Below, in pieces: positions 53,629 to 63,302 of a stretch of DNA of 64,000 nucleotides (positions within the stretch are counted from its first letter, which is position 1; each line of letters starts with the position of its first letter). Below the pieces are notes generated by a model. It searched no databases. It saw only the letters and a list, made by a program, of their open reading frames with translations, and was not told where the DNA came from. The DNA lies in contig CBFHON010000005.1 of assembly GCA_965657505.1 (NCBI GenBank), positions 62,001 through 126,000 on the forward strand, written 5' to 3'. The translations under genes and the position numbers were made by a program. The stretch comes from TMED109 sp002171375. GTDB taxonomy: Bacteria > Pseudomonadota > Alphaproteobacteria > TMED109.

Positions 53629-54273
53629 GTGAGTGATATTTTTCAAGAAGTAGATGAGGAACTAAGAGAAGAAAAGTATAAAAGTATCTGGAGAAAATAT
53701 AAATATTACTTAATTGGTGTTCTAGTTTTATTTGTTTTAGCTGTATCTGTTAATGCTTTTTGGAAAAATTATAGTTTAAATGAAGTTAATGATAGATCAG
53801 AAAGATTTTTTGCAGCTCTAGAAATGAGTCAAAATGATAAAATTGGTGCTATTAGTCTTCTAGAAGAATTTTCAAAAGAAGAATCAGGAGGTTCTGAATA
53901 TAATACATTATTAGCTAAATTTAATGAAGCCAGTATTAGAAAGTCAGAGAATGATTTTAGTGGTGCCTTAGTAATTTACGAAGAATTAATTAATAATAAT
54001 GTATCAAGCTTTTACGTAGACTATGCAAAGTTGTCTATGGCTGAAATGCTTATTTCATTAAATAATAAAACAGAGGCTAAGCTTATATTAGAGGAATTAG
54101 TATCTAGTTCTTCTGATCTTGTATATATCGCGATGGAATATATAGGATATATAGAAATTAATGATGGTAATATAGCAGAGGCAAGGATTATTTTTAATAA
54201 TTTGGTAAATGATGCTTCAACTACTTCAAACATGAAAAATAGATCAAGAGAGATATTATCTATTTTTCCATAG
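53629..54273 (+). CDS. YfgM-like membrane-anchored TPR protein
   Basis: A 214-residue protein with one membrane helix (YYLIGVLVLFVLAVSVNAFW, about residues 26-46) and a periplasmic part with TPR-like helices (ENDFSGALVIYEELI, NKTEAKLILEELV, GNIAEARIIFNNLV). The start is GTG at 53629 with AGGAG upstream. It sits directly before bamB and der, the same order as yfgM-bamB-der in gammaproteobacteria, where YfgM is an ancillary part of the SecYEG/periplasmic chaperone network. Confidence 0.82.
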   Translation: MSDIFQEVDEELREEKYKSIWRKYKYYLIGVLVLFVLAVSVNAFWKNYSLNEVNDRSERFFAALEMSQNDKIGAISLLEEFSKEESGGSEYNTLLAKFNEASIRKSENDFSGALVIYEELINNNVSSFYVDYAKLSMAEMLISLNNKTEAKLILEELVSSSSDLVYIAMEYIGYIEINDGNIAEARIIFNNLVNDASTTSNMKNRSREILSIFP

Positions 54274-54292
54274 ATATAATATAGGTTTTCTT

Positions 54293-55642
54293 ATGATAAT
54301 TAGAATAAAGATAATTTTTATATATATAATTATAGGCCTATTAATAAATAATTGCTCATCAATTAAAGACTTAAGCTTTCTTAATTTTGCTGACTCCTCA
54401 AAAGAAGAAATATTAGAAGGTAAGAGAATAGACATAAGTACTTCTTCAAAAAAAATTAAAATAAATACTGAAATATCAAATATACCTGTTGAGTTGGAAA
54501 AGGTAATAAAAAATTCTGATTGGCATCAACAAGGAAAGAATAGTTTAAATTCTCCTGAAAACTTGTTTATCAATCAAAAAATTGACCTTTTATGGAAAAA
54601 AGATGTAGGAGATGGAGACGGAACCTATAATAAAATATATGCTCAACCTGTAGGGAATAAATCATCAATATTCGTTGTGGACTCTGAGGGAAAATTAGTT
54701 TCTTTAAATATTAAAGATGGAAGGACTAATTGGGAAATAGACGTATTACCGAAGGATGAGAGTATAAATACAAATATTGATGGAGGGCTTGCAATAGATA
54801 ATGGGAATTTAATTTTTTCTTCATCATATGGAGAAATTATTAATATAAATACAATAGATGGCGAAACTATATGGAAGAGCAATATTTATAAACCTGCTCA
54901 AGGAGCACCTAGTATAAGTAATAATTTAGTATATCAAATGACTGTGAATAATGAATTATATGCAATAGATATTAATACTGGAAATGAATTATGGAGATAT
55001 ACTGGTTCACATGTTTCTGCTATATCTAATGGGTCTTCATCACCTGCAATCTATAATAATTTAGTAATCTTTCCTAGTAATACAGGAGAAATTGTAGCTT
55101 TAGATTCTCTAACAGGATCACTTTTATGGACTTCTTCTTTAGTAATTGAAGGTGCTATTTCTGGTTCTCTAGAATTAACAGATATTGATTCAGGCCCTGT
55201 AATTCATGGTGGCTTAATTTTTACATCATCATTATCTGGAAAATTTGTGGTAATAGATTTAATTTCTGGCTCATTCTTATGGGAAGTACCTGTTAAAACT
55301 TCAAACGACCCAATAGTTAATGGAAACTCTGTTTTTATTACTAGTGATGACGGACGAGTAATAAGTTTATTAAGGAGTAATGGAGAAGTTAGATGGATTG
55401 CCAATATTTATGAAGCAGTAAAAAAAAAATCAGATGGCATCCCAATGTGTTCAACTCCAATTCTAGCTAAAAATGATATTCTATTAGCTTGTCAAGATGG
55501 TAATATATTTAAAATAGATAGCAGCTCGGGAGAATATATTAATATATTTAATTTAGGAGCATCGACTTTCATATCGCCAATAATAATAGATGGTCAAATA
55601 ATTTTTTATACTGAAGATGCGGAAGTACTAGTATACCGATAG
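54293..55642 (+). CDS. bamB: outer-membrane assembly lipoprotein BamB
   Basis: A 449-residue lipoprotein with a hydrophobic signal and the lipobox-like LINNC (acylated cysteine at about residue 21). The body is a beta-propeller of PQQ-like repeats with recurring G-x-x-x-W cores (GRTNWEI, GETIWKS, GNELWRY, GSLLWTS, GSFLWEV, GEVRWIA). BamB is an accessory of the BAM machine that inserts outer-membrane barrels. Despite the repeat name it does not bind PQQ. der follows 8 bases later. Confidence 0.88.
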   Translation: MIIRIKIIFIYIIIGLLINNCSSIKDLSFLNFADSSKEEILEGKRIDISTSSKKIKINTEISNIPVELEKVIKNSDWHQQGKNSLNSPENLFINQKIDLLWKKDVGDGDGTYNKIYAQPVGNKSSIFVVDSEGKLVSLNIKDGRTNWEIDVLPKDESINTNIDGGLAIDNGNLIFSSSYGEIININTIDGETIWKSNIYKPAQGAPSISNNLVYQMTVNNELYAIDINTGNELWRYTGSHVSAISNGSSSPAIYNNLVIFPSNTGEIVALDSLTGSLLWTSSLVIEGAISGSLELTDIDSGPVIHGGLIFTSSLSGKFVVIDLISGSFLWEVPVKTSNDPIVNGNSVFITSDDGRVISLLRSNGEVRWIANIYEAVKKKSDGIPMCSTPILAKNDILLACQDGNIFKIDSSSGEYINIFNLGASTFISPIIIDGQIIFYTEDAEVLVYR

Positions 55643-55650
55643 GATTTGAA

Positions 55651-57003
55651 ATGTTACCTAAAGTTGTAATTTTTGGTAGGCCTAATGTTGGAAAGTCTAC
55701 TTTATTTAATAGACTAATTAAAAGAAAAGCAGCTATTGTTGCAGATACTCCAGGAGTTACAAGAGATAATAAAGGATTAAAAACGAGTTTCGGTAAATTA
55801 GAGTTTTTATTATTTGATACTGCAGGCTTTGATGCATTAGATAATAAAAATGAATTAAGCAAAAATATATTAGATAAAATAAAAAGCATATTAAAAGACG
55901 CTGATATAATAATATTTATGTTAGATGCTAGATCAGGAATAATGCCATTTGATTATTCATGTGCAGATATCTTAAGAAAGGTTCAATGTCCTATTTTATT
56001 AGTTGCAAATAAAGTAGAATCAGAAGTTCAAAAAAACCAAGCATATGAAGCACTAAAATTAGGTTATGGTGAACCTTTAATCATATCTGCTGAACATGGC
56101 ATTGGACTAGGCTCTTTAGAAGAGAATTTATCTATACTTATGAAAAAAATAAATAAGTCGGATAATGTCCATAAAGTGAATAATGATAATTTTTCTATAC
56201 GTTTAGCAATTGTGGGAAGACCTAATAGTGGTAAATCAACTTTAACTAATACCTTATTAGGCAGTAATACTGTTTTAACTGGAGATAAACCGGGAATAAC
56301 TAGAGATTCGGTAATGTTAGATTTTAAATGGAAAGGACAAGATATTCAACTTATAGATACTGCAGGAATGAGAAAAAAAAGTAAAGTAATAGATAATATA
56401 GAGAAATTATCTGTAAAATCCGCAATTGATTCTGTAAAATATGCTCAAATAGTAGTACTTGTATTAGATTGTAATGAAGCTTTATCTCGTCAAGACTTGG
56501 CTATAGCAAGTCATATAATAGAAGAGGGAAGAGTTTTAGTTATAGCAGCAAATAAATGGGATGTTGTAATAGATAAAAATGAAGTAAGAGTTGCTTTAAG
56601 AAATAAATTAAATCAGGCTTTATCTCAGTTAAGAGGGGCACACTTAGTAGAAATTTCTGCACTTAATAAAACAGGAATAGATAATTTAATGAAGGAGTCA
56701 CTTTTGATGTATGAAAAATGGAATATAAAAATTTCTACATCTAGACTTAATAAATGGTTAAATATTATTCAACAAAAAAATCCTCCACCATTAAAATCAG
56801 GTAGGGTTATAAAGATTAAATATTGTACACAAATAAGTATAAGACCTCCTACATTCACATTTTTTACTAATTTAGTTGGTGAGTTTAGTGATTCATATCA
56901 AAGATATTTATTAAATAATATTAGAGATGAATTTGATTTAGAAGGTGTTCCAATAAGAATAATATTTAAAAATACTAAAAACCCTTATGTTAAAGAGGTA
57001 TAA
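55651..57003 (+). CDS. der: ribosome biogenesis GTPase Der (EngA)
   Basis: A 450-residue protein with two tandem GTPase domains: GRPNVGKSTLFNRL, DTAGFD and NKVE in the first, GRPNSGKSTLTNTL, DTAGMRKKSKV and NKWD in the second. A KH-like C-terminal domain follows. Der is essential for 50S subunit maturation. It closes the yfgM-bamB-der operon and ends with a 19-base convergent overlap with the SDR gene. Confidence 0.97.
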   Translation: MLPKVVIFGRPNVGKSTLFNRLIKRKAAIVADTPGVTRDNKGLKTSFGKLEFLLFDTAGFDALDNKNELSKNILDKIKSILKDADIIIFMLDARSGIMPFDYSCADILRKVQCPILLVANKVESEVQKNQAYEALKLGYGEPLIISAEHGIGLGSLEENLSILMKKINKSDNVHKVNNDNFSIRLAIVGRPNSGKSTLTNTLLGSNTVLTGDKPGITRDSVMLDFKWKGQDIQLIDTAGMRKKSKVIDNIEKLSVKSAIDSVKYAQIVVLVLDCNEALSRQDLAIASHIIEEGRVLVIAANKWDVVIDKNEVRVALRNKLNQALSQLRGAHLVEISALNKTGIDNLMKESLLMYEKWNIKISTSRLNKWLNIIQQKNPPPLKSGRVIKIKYCTQISIRPPTFTFFTNLVGEFSDSYQRYLLNNIRDEFDLEGVPIRIIFKNTKNPYVKEV

Positions 57004-57665
57004 CTTTTTTCCAATAAATTAATAAAATGTTTTGCTGATAATTCTGCAGTATTTACATTATTTTTGTTTTCACCTGGAAATGCACTATTGCGCAGTGCCC
57101 CATCTACTGGTCCTGGATCATAAGTGCTAACTATTATATTCGTTTTTTTAATTTCTTTTTTCCAGCTTTTAATTAATGCCTCTATCGCATTACTACTTAG
57201 CACATAACTACCAAAATATGGTTCATTATATGTTTTTCTTTTACAAATGAAAAAATATGCTCTTCCATATTTTGAAAGCCTAAGTAAAGGGTCAAAAGAT
57301 CTGATTATTTGCCAGTTAGCAGAGATATTAATATTTATAAGCTTACTAAATTCTTTAGGGTTTATATGATGAATTGGACTAAGTTTAGGATAAAATGAGG
57401 AACAATTAATGAGAATATCTAATTTTTTATATTTTTCAAAAATTTTTCCTCCTAGTTTATCTATAGATCTTCCATGACTAAGATCTAACGTAATAATTAT
57501 TGGCTTCAATATTGAAATATTTATTATCTGTTCATAAAGTTTTTCTAATTTATCTATATTTCTGGAGGCTAATATTAATTGTATATTTTGAGATGCTAAT
57601 TTTTTTGTTATAGCTTTACCTAATGTGCCTGTTGCTCCAATAATTAATGCTAGTCGAGTATTCAT
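56985..57665 (-). CDS. short-chain dehydrogenase/reductase family protein lacking the catalytic lysine
   Basis: A 226-residue SDR with the cofactor motif GATGTLGKA at residues 10-18, the NCSS segment and the PGPVDGALR block after the active site. The YxxxK motif is changed: the codons read Y-V-L-S-S, so serine stands where lysine is required. The sequence around it (PYFGSYVLSSNAIEALIKSW) is otherwise conserved. The protein may be non-catalytic or use another residue. It follows purF on the minus strand after 11 bases and overlaps der at its end. Confidence 0.82.
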   Translation of the reverse strand: MNTRLALIIGATGTLGKAITKKLASQNIQLILASRNIDKLEKLYEQIINISILKPIIITLDLSHGRSIDKLGGKIFEKYKKLDILINCSSFYPKLSPIHHINPKEFSKLININISANWQIIRSFDPLLRLSKYGRAYFFICKRKTYNEPYFGSYVLSSNAIEALIKSWKKEIKKTNIIVSTYDPGPVDGALRNSAFPGENKNNVNTAELSAKHFINLLEKSYTSLT

Positions 57666-57676
57666 TTAGTCCGACC

Positions 57677-59110
57677 TTATTTATCATTTAGCAATGTTAA
57701 TTGACTTGCTAGAGCACCATCATCTCTATCAACTAAACTAGTAGGATAATCTCCTGTAAAACAATGATCTGTATATTGAGGATTAATATTATTTCTCTTT
57801 TTATGTCCCATAGATTTGTATAGCCCGTCTAATGAAAGAAAATGTAAACTATCTAATTTTAAAAGTTTTCTAATCTCTTCTACTGAGTTAGAAGAGGCTA
57901 TTAATTCATTTATGCTAGGTGTATCAATACCATAAAAATCTGGAAATTTTATTGGTGGGCTTGAAATTCTCATATGTACTTCTGTAGCTCCGGCGTTTCT
58001 CATCATTTCTACAATCTTAATAGCCGTTGTACCTCTAACGATTGAATCGTCTATTAGTATGACTCTTTTATTTTGGATTATAGATTTATTTGCATTATGT
58101 TTTAATTTTATTCCTAATTGTCTTATGGTTTGAGTGGGTTCAATAAAAGTCCGCCCTACATAGTGATTTCTTATTATTCCTAAATTATATGGAATACTTG
58201 ATGCTTCTGAGTATCCTAAAGCTGCTGGTACTCCAGAATCAGGAACAGGTATTACTATATCTGCTTTGGTGTTAAGCTCTAATGCAAGTTGTTGACCCAT
58301 TTTCTTTCTGCATTCATATACGTTTTTTCCATTCATCACGCTGTCTGGACGAGCAAAATATATATATTCAAAAATACAAGGTCTAGCAGGAACTTTATTA
58401 AATGGTTTATAAGATTTAACTCCATTTTTATCTATTACAACAATTTCTCCATTATCAATATCTCTAATATATTTTGCTCCAATTATATCTAAAGCACATG
58501 TTTCTGAAGCTATAATTTTTGCTCCTTTTAATTCTCCCATTACTAATGGTCTAATACCTAATGGGTCTTTTATAGCAATTAGCTTTTTATTAGTTAAAAG
58601 CCCTATGCTATATGCACCTTCTAACTCAAATAAGGCATCAATTATCTTTTTTATAATAGTAGATTTCTTGCTTTGCGCTATTAAGTGAAGAAGAGCTTCT
58701 GTATCAGTAGTAGATTGAAAAATTGCTCCGTTTCTTACTAAATTTTTTCTTAATTCTATTCCATTAGTTAGGTTACCATTATGAGAGCAAGCAATTCCTC
58801 CTCCTATTAGGTCAGCAAATAATGGTTGAATATTTTTTATAGTGGTATTTCCAGTAGTAGAGTATCTTACATGACCTAATGCAGAATTTCCCGGTAATTT
58901 ATTAATTACTGAAGATTTAGTAAAATGATCTCCTACCAACCCCATATAAGGTTCATTATTAAAATTTTTACCATCAAACGATACTATTCCTGCGCTTTCT
59001 TGTCCACGATGCTGAAGTGCATGTAAACCTAGGGCTGTAAGTGCAGCTGCGTCTGGATGTCCAAAAACTCCAAATACTCCACATTCTTCTTTAAGTTTAT
59101 CATTATCCAT
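57677..59110 (-). CDS. purF: amidophosphoribosyltransferase
   Basis: A 477-residue enzyme that transfers ammonia from glutamine to PRPP, the first step of purine synthesis. The N-terminal ECGVFGVFGH puts the nucleophilic cysteine just after a short propeptide. HALQHRGQESAGI and HNGNLTN are the glutaminase blocks, and VILIDDSIVRGTTAIKIVEMMRNAGA is the PRPP loop. It follows cvpA by 43 bases on the same strand, the same pair as in many proteobacteria. Confidence 0.97.
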   Translation of the reverse strand: MDNDKLKEECGVFGVFGHPDAAALTALGLHALQHRGQESAGIVSFDGKNFNNEPYMGLVGDHFTKSSVINKLPGNSALGHVRYSTTGNTTIKNIQPLFADLIGGGIACSHNGNLTNGIELRKNLVRNGAIFQSTTDTEALLHLIAQSKKSTIIKKIIDALFELEGAYSIGLLTNKKLIAIKDPLGIRPLVMGELKGAKIIASETCALDIIGAKYIRDIDNGEIVVIDKNGVKSYKPFNKVPARPCIFEYIYFARPDSVMNGKNVYECRKKMGQQLALELNTKADIVIPVPDSGVPAALGYSEASSIPYNLGIIRNHYVGRTFIEPTQTIRQLGIKLKHNANKSIIQNKRVILIDDSIVRGTTAIKIVEMMRNAGATEVHMRISSPPIKFPDFYGIDTPSINELIASSNSVEEIRKLLKLDSLHFLSLDGLYKSMGHKKRNNINPQYTDHCFTGDYPTSLVDRDDGALASQLTLLNDK

Positions 59111-59153
59111 AGATATTTATCTTATCACTTAACAATTCATTATACATTTCTTT

Positions 59154-59843
59154 TTAATTATTATCCTCATTATCAATTGCTTCAATATTATTTAGCCTAT
59201 TCATTTGTTCTATTTCAGCTGGTGTATAAGAAGTTTCATTTTCATCATTTTTATTTACTATTGGCTCATTAAATAATTCTTCTTTATCAATTAAATTATT
59301 TAAATTTAATTTTTTAATATTTATAGATTCAATATCTATAGAAAAAAACTGATTAGGCAAAATCTTTTTTAAATAATTAGTAGTTAAAGTAATTATAGGA
59401 TAGCTAGAAGATTTATATATCCAAGGAGGTGTATTATTATTTATCCATACAGTTTGATTGCCAGCAATAATAATTATTATTATTAATAGTCCTGCTCTAA
59501 TTAACCCAAATACCATTCCCAGAACTCTATCTAATGGAGCAAGTAGTGAATTTTTAATATTCTTAGAAATAAAGTTAGAAATTATTGTTAGGGAAATGAT
59601 AGATAATAAAAATAATATTCCAAAGGATATAGCATCTGCTAAAATAGGAGAAGTAACATAGTCAATAATAAATACTTTTAAATTATGATAAAACTCAAAT
59701 GAAACCCAAGCAGCTAATAACCAATTTATAATAGATAGAGTTTCTTTTATAAAACCTCTACTATAACCAATTATTAATGAAACAATTATACCAATAAGTA
59801 ATATTATATCGAATGAATTAAAAACTATATTACTTATTTCCAT
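59154..59843 (-). CDS. cvpA: CvpA family inner-membrane protein
   Basis: A 229-residue protein with four predicted membrane helices; the start NSFDIILLIGIIVSLIIGYSRGFIKETLSIINWL and LDRVLGMVFGLIRAGLL are the conserved CvpA blocks. CvpA is needed for colicin V export in E. coli; its general role is linked to envelope integrity. The C-terminal tail after residue 160 is acidic and not conserved. purF lies downstream. Confidence 0.9.
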   Translation of the reverse strand: MEISNIVFNSFDIILLIGIIVSLIIGYSRGFIKETLSIINWLLAAWVSFEFYHNLKVFIIDYVTSPILADAISFGILFLLSIISLTIISNFISKNIKNSLLAPLDRVLGMVFGLIRAGLLIIIIIIAGNQTVWINNNTPPWIYKSSSYPIITLTTNYLKKILPNQFFSIDIESINIKKLNLNNLIDKEELFNEPIVNKNDENETSYTPAEIEQMNRLNNIEAIDNEDNN

Positions 59844-59902
59844 AAAGATTTTCTAACTAGTTAATATATTTTTATAATTAGTTTATACCTTTTTATTAAT
59901 AA

Positions 59903-61045
59903 TTATACGATTATTTTAGGAATATTTTTGTCTATATTACATAATATTTCATAAGGTATTGTATTATTTTCTATAGCAAATTTTTCTAAACTTTTATTTG
60001 GACCAAATATTTCTACTATATCTCCAATTTTTAATTCTCTATCTTTAAATTTACTAATATCTATTACTGTAAGGTCCATAGAAACTCTTCCTAATATATC
60101 CAGTTTTTTATTGTTTATATAAACACTTCCTTTATTAGATAATAATCTTGATAAACCATTTGAATAGCCAATTGATATAGTTGCTAATAAACTATCTTTT
60201 TTTAATTTTACTGTTTGCCCATAACCTACAGATGTATTTTTTAATGCTTTTCTAATTTGGGTAATTTGTGCATACATAGAAACCGTTTCTTTCAATGGGT
60301 TTTGTTTGTTTAGTAAGGGATTAATTCCCAAAAATGATGCTCCAGGCCTTACAATATTCAATAAATATTTTTCTCCTAACCATATAGCTGAGGAATTACA
60401 TATACTTGATTTTATAGAGTGATTTTTAATTTTGCTTATAATTTTAGTATATTTTTGTAATTTATTTAATTGGATTTCATTAAATTTCTTCTTAGCATTT
60501 TCAGCGCTAGCTAAATGTGTCATAAGAAATTTTATCTTTAATTTATTAATATATTTTGTTTTTTTTAGATCTAAAATATTAGAATAAGAGAGCCCCAATC
60601 TATTCATCCCTGTATCAAGATGAATTACGCAGCTTTCATTATTTAAATTACCACATACCCATGACTTTATATCTTCTACAGAGTTTAATACTGGAATTAA
60701 ATTATGTTTTATTAGTATTTGAGCATTAAGTGGTTGTCCACAATTTAATATATATATATTTAAACTTTTAAATTTTTTTCTTACCTCTACCCCTTCAGCA
60801 ATATTAGCTAAAAATATACTTTTATATCCTAATTCAATTAAGATATTTGTAATAGCTATAACTCCCATTCCATATGCATTTGCTTTAATAACAGGAAAAA
60901 TTTTTGATTTTTTACTTTTACTAGAAATAATTGTTGAATTATAAATTATATTATTTTTATTAATGAATAATACGCTACCATATTGCTGGAAGTATTTATT
61001 ATACTTCTTTTTTAGATCTTGATTTAGAATATTAATTTCCATCAT
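59903..61045 (-). CDS. alr: alanine racemase
   Basis: A 380-residue PLP enzyme that makes D-alanine for peptidoglycan. The PLP lysine is K54 in PVIKANAYGMG, and the second catalytic residue lies in the VGYGQT block near residue 272. HLDTGMNRLGL and RPGASFLGINPL are also family signatures. The start at 61045 overlaps the end of dnaB by 14 bases. rplI-dnaB-alr order is common in alphaproteobacteria. Confidence 0.94.
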   Translation of the reverse strand: MMEINILNQDLKKKYNKYFQQYGSVLFINKNNIIYNSTIISSKSKKSKIFPVIKANAYGMGVIAITNILIELGYKSIFLANIAEGVEVRKKFKSLNIYILNCGQPLNAQILIKHNLIPVLNSVEDIKSWVCGNLNNESCVIHLDTGMNRLGLSYSNILDLKKTKYINKLKIKFLMTHLASAENAKKKFNEIQLNKLQKYTKIISKIKNHSIKSSICNSSAIWLGEKYLLNIVRPGASFLGINPLLNKQNPLKETVSMYAQITQIRKALKNTSVGYGQTVKLKKDSLLATISIGYSNGLSRLLSNKGSVYINNKKLDILGRVSMDLTVIDISKFKDRELKIGDIVEIFGPNKSLEKFAIENNTIPYEILCNIDKNIPKIIV

Positions 61046-62525
61046 CCTTCCTGTAATCTTCTGCCAGGTCAGAAAACTTAGTTAATGATGCTTCAAAGTG
61101 AAGTTTAATATTACCAATAGGACCATGACGTTGTTTTGCTACAATTACATCTGCCGTATTTTGAACCTTTTCTAGGGTTTCTTGCCATTCTAAATATCTA
61201 TTATGGAATTTTTCATCTGTTTCTGTTCCACTTTTTCTAGGTTCTGCTCTTTCTTCATAATATGATTGTCTATAAACAAACATTACAACATCTGAATCTT
61301 GCTCTATAGTTCCAGATTCTCTTAAATCAGCCAGTTGAGGTCTTTTATCTTCTCTTTGTTCAACTGCTCTTGAGAGCTGACTTAAAGCTACAACTGGTAC
61401 GTCTAGCTCCTTTGCAATTGCTTTTAGCCCTTGAGTAATTTCTGAAATTTCTTGTACCCTATTATTAGAATTATTTATAGCACTCATAAGTTGTAAATAG
61501 TCTAAAACAATTAATTTTAAACCATGAATTCTTTTTATTCTTCTCGCTCTAGTTCTTAATTGGGCGACAGTTAAAGCAGGAGTTTCATCGATAAATAGTT
61601 TTCTTTCTTGAATATTTTGACTTGCTCTAACTAAATTTATAAATTCGTCATTATTAAGTTGTCCTCTTCTTATTTTTTCAGATGATATTTTTGCTTCTTC
61701 TGCCAATATCCTATTAGTTAATTGAACACTAGACATTTCAAGTGAACAAAAGAGAATAGCATCATTATTTTCACTTTTATATTTTTTAGAAGATTGAAAT
61801 GCAATATTTGTAGCTAAAGCGGTTTTACCCATACTGGGCCTTCCGGCTATTATTATTAAATCGGATTTATGTAATCCTCCTAAAAGTTCATCTACGGCTT
61901 TTAAACCAGTAGAAATACCGGATAATTTTCCATCTCTATTATGCGCTGCCTCAGCACTAGATATAGTTTCTGCAATTGCTTCTGAGAAAGAGGCAGGTCC
62001 TTTATTGATTTCACCTGTTTCCGCTAGCGTAAATAATTTACTTTCAGCCATTTCTATTTGGGAATTAGCATTTTCATCAATATTTGGGTTAGACGCTTGC
62101 ATTGCAACTTCTTGAGCAAGTCTTATTAAATCTCTTCTCAAAGAAAGGTCATAAATCAATTGTGCATAATGATCTGAACTAGATGCAATATCTGAAGCTT
62201 CTTTAAGTTTAATTAAATGGTTACTTCCATCTATTTCTATAAGAGCGGGATCTTTTTCAAAGTATTGTCCTAGTGTAATACTATCTGCAATTTGACCACT
62301 ATTTATTAATTTTTGTGCTGCTTCATATATTCTTCCATGCACAGGTACAAAAAAATGCTCGCTTCTAAGTGGTAAGTCAAATGTTATTCTATTGTATACC
62401 TCATTATCGACCAAAATTGATCCTAATAATGCCTCTTCTGCCTCAATAGAGTGCGGCAAAGTATTACCAGTAATATCTAAGTCTTTATTATTTGAACTTT
62501 CAAAATTCTGTATATTATTAAGCAT
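61032..62525 (-). CDS. dnaB: replicative DNA helicase DnaB
   Basis: A 497-residue hexameric helicase. The N-terminal domain (LPHSIEAEEALLGSILVD) is followed by the RecA-like motor with Walker A AGRPSMGKTALATN, Walker B LKLIVLDYLQLM and the arginine-finger region RESGTIEQDSDVVMFVYR. I chose the ATG at 62525; an in-frame GTG at 62540 would add five residues (MIIII), and neither start has a clear Shine-Dalgarno. It drives replication fork unwinding. Confidence 0.95.
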   Translation of the reverse strand: MLNNIQNFESSNNKDLDITGNTLPHSIEAEEALLGSILVDNEVYNRITFDLPLRSEHFFVPVHGRIYEAAQKLINSGQIADSITLGQYFEKDPALIEIDGSNHLIKLKEASDIASSSDHYAQLIYDLSLRRDLIRLAQEVAMQASNPNIDENANSQIEMAESKLFTLAETGEINKGPASFSEAIAETISSAEAAHNRDGKLSGISTGLKAVDELLGGLHKSDLIIIAGRPSMGKTALATNIAFQSSKKYKSENNDAILFCSLEMSSVQLTNRILAEEAKISSEKIRRGQLNNDEFINLVRASQNIQERKLFIDETPALTVAQLRTRARRIKRIHGLKLIVLDYLQLMSAINNSNNRVQEISEITQGLKAIAKELDVPVVALSQLSRAVEQREDKRPQLADLRESGTIEQDSDVVMFVYRQSYYEERAEPRKSGTETDEKFHNRYLEWQETLEKVQNTADVIVAKQRHGPIGNIKLHFEASLTKFSDLAEDYRKDDGN

Positions 62526-62652
62526 AATTATTATTATCACAAAAATTTATTAATTGTTAAATGTGAATTACGTTAATTGCCTTAATAATGTTAATAAGTT
62601 TAACCAATAAAAAATATTGTAGTAATTATTAATATTTGCTTAATTACTTTTA

Positions 62653-63240
62653 TTATTTATTATCTTCATTTAGATCTGATTGATTCTCTTCTTTGATTTC
62701 CTCAGGTTCTTCTTTGTTTAGATTATTAGATTCTTCAATATCATCATTACTTTCAGAGAGATTTTCTATTTGATCTGATTTAATAGTTAATTCTTCCAGC
62801 GTTCTTCCTATATTTACCATAATATTTATTATATGCTCAGGATGAATAACTATTCTAACTTCATGTTCCCCAACTGTTTTTATTACTGATTTGAGAACAA
62901 TTTGCTTTTTTTCAATTTTATATCCTTCTTTATTTAATTCATCAGCAATATCTCTAGTACTTACTGATCCATATAACTGTCCAGAGTCACTAGCTTGTTT
63001 AACAATATTGATGCTTACATCATCCATATTTTTTGCAATTTTTTCTGCCGCAACAAGTTTATCTTTATTTAGTTTTTCGTATTTCTCTTTTTCTTTTTCA
63101 TATACTGATAGATTTTCCTTGTTTGCACGAAGGGCTTTATTTTGTGGAAGTAAATAGTTTCTAGCAAACCCATCTTTAACTTTCACTACATCTCCTAATT
63201 TTCCAACCTTTTCAATTCTTTCTAAAAGAATAACTTCCAT
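62653..63240 (-). CDS. rplI: 50S ribosomal protein L9 with acidic C-terminal extension
   Basis: A 195-residue L9. The N-terminal domain MEVILLERIEKVGKLGDVVKVKDGFARNYLLP is diagnostic, and the C-terminal domain runs to about residue 148. The remaining 45 or so residues are Asp/Glu/Asn-rich (SESNDDIEESNNLNKEEPEE), a tail longer than in E. coli and seen in some alphaproteobacteria. L9 supports translational fidelity. dnaB lies 112 bases or more downstream. Confidence 0.96.
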   Translation of the reverse strand: MEVILLERIEKVGKLGDVVKVKDGFARNYLLPQNKALRANKENLSVYEKEKEKYEKLNKDKLVAAEKIAKNMDDVSINIVKQASDSGQLYGSVSTRDIADELNKEGYKIEKKQIVLKSVIKTVGEHEVRIVIHPEHIINIMVNIGRTLEELTIKSDQIENLSESNDDIEESNNLNKEEPEEIKEENQSDLNEDNK

Positions 63241-63302
63241 ATTTTTACTCCTAATAGTAATTTTTAAAAGACTTTATACTAATTAATTATCTAATCAATA
63301 TT

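Noticed and set aside
54293..55642. PQQ-like propeller repeats read as a PQQ-dependent dehydrogenase
   Set aside because: The protein is a lipoprotein in the yfgM-bamB-der order without catalytic aspartate or calcium motifs; it is BamB.
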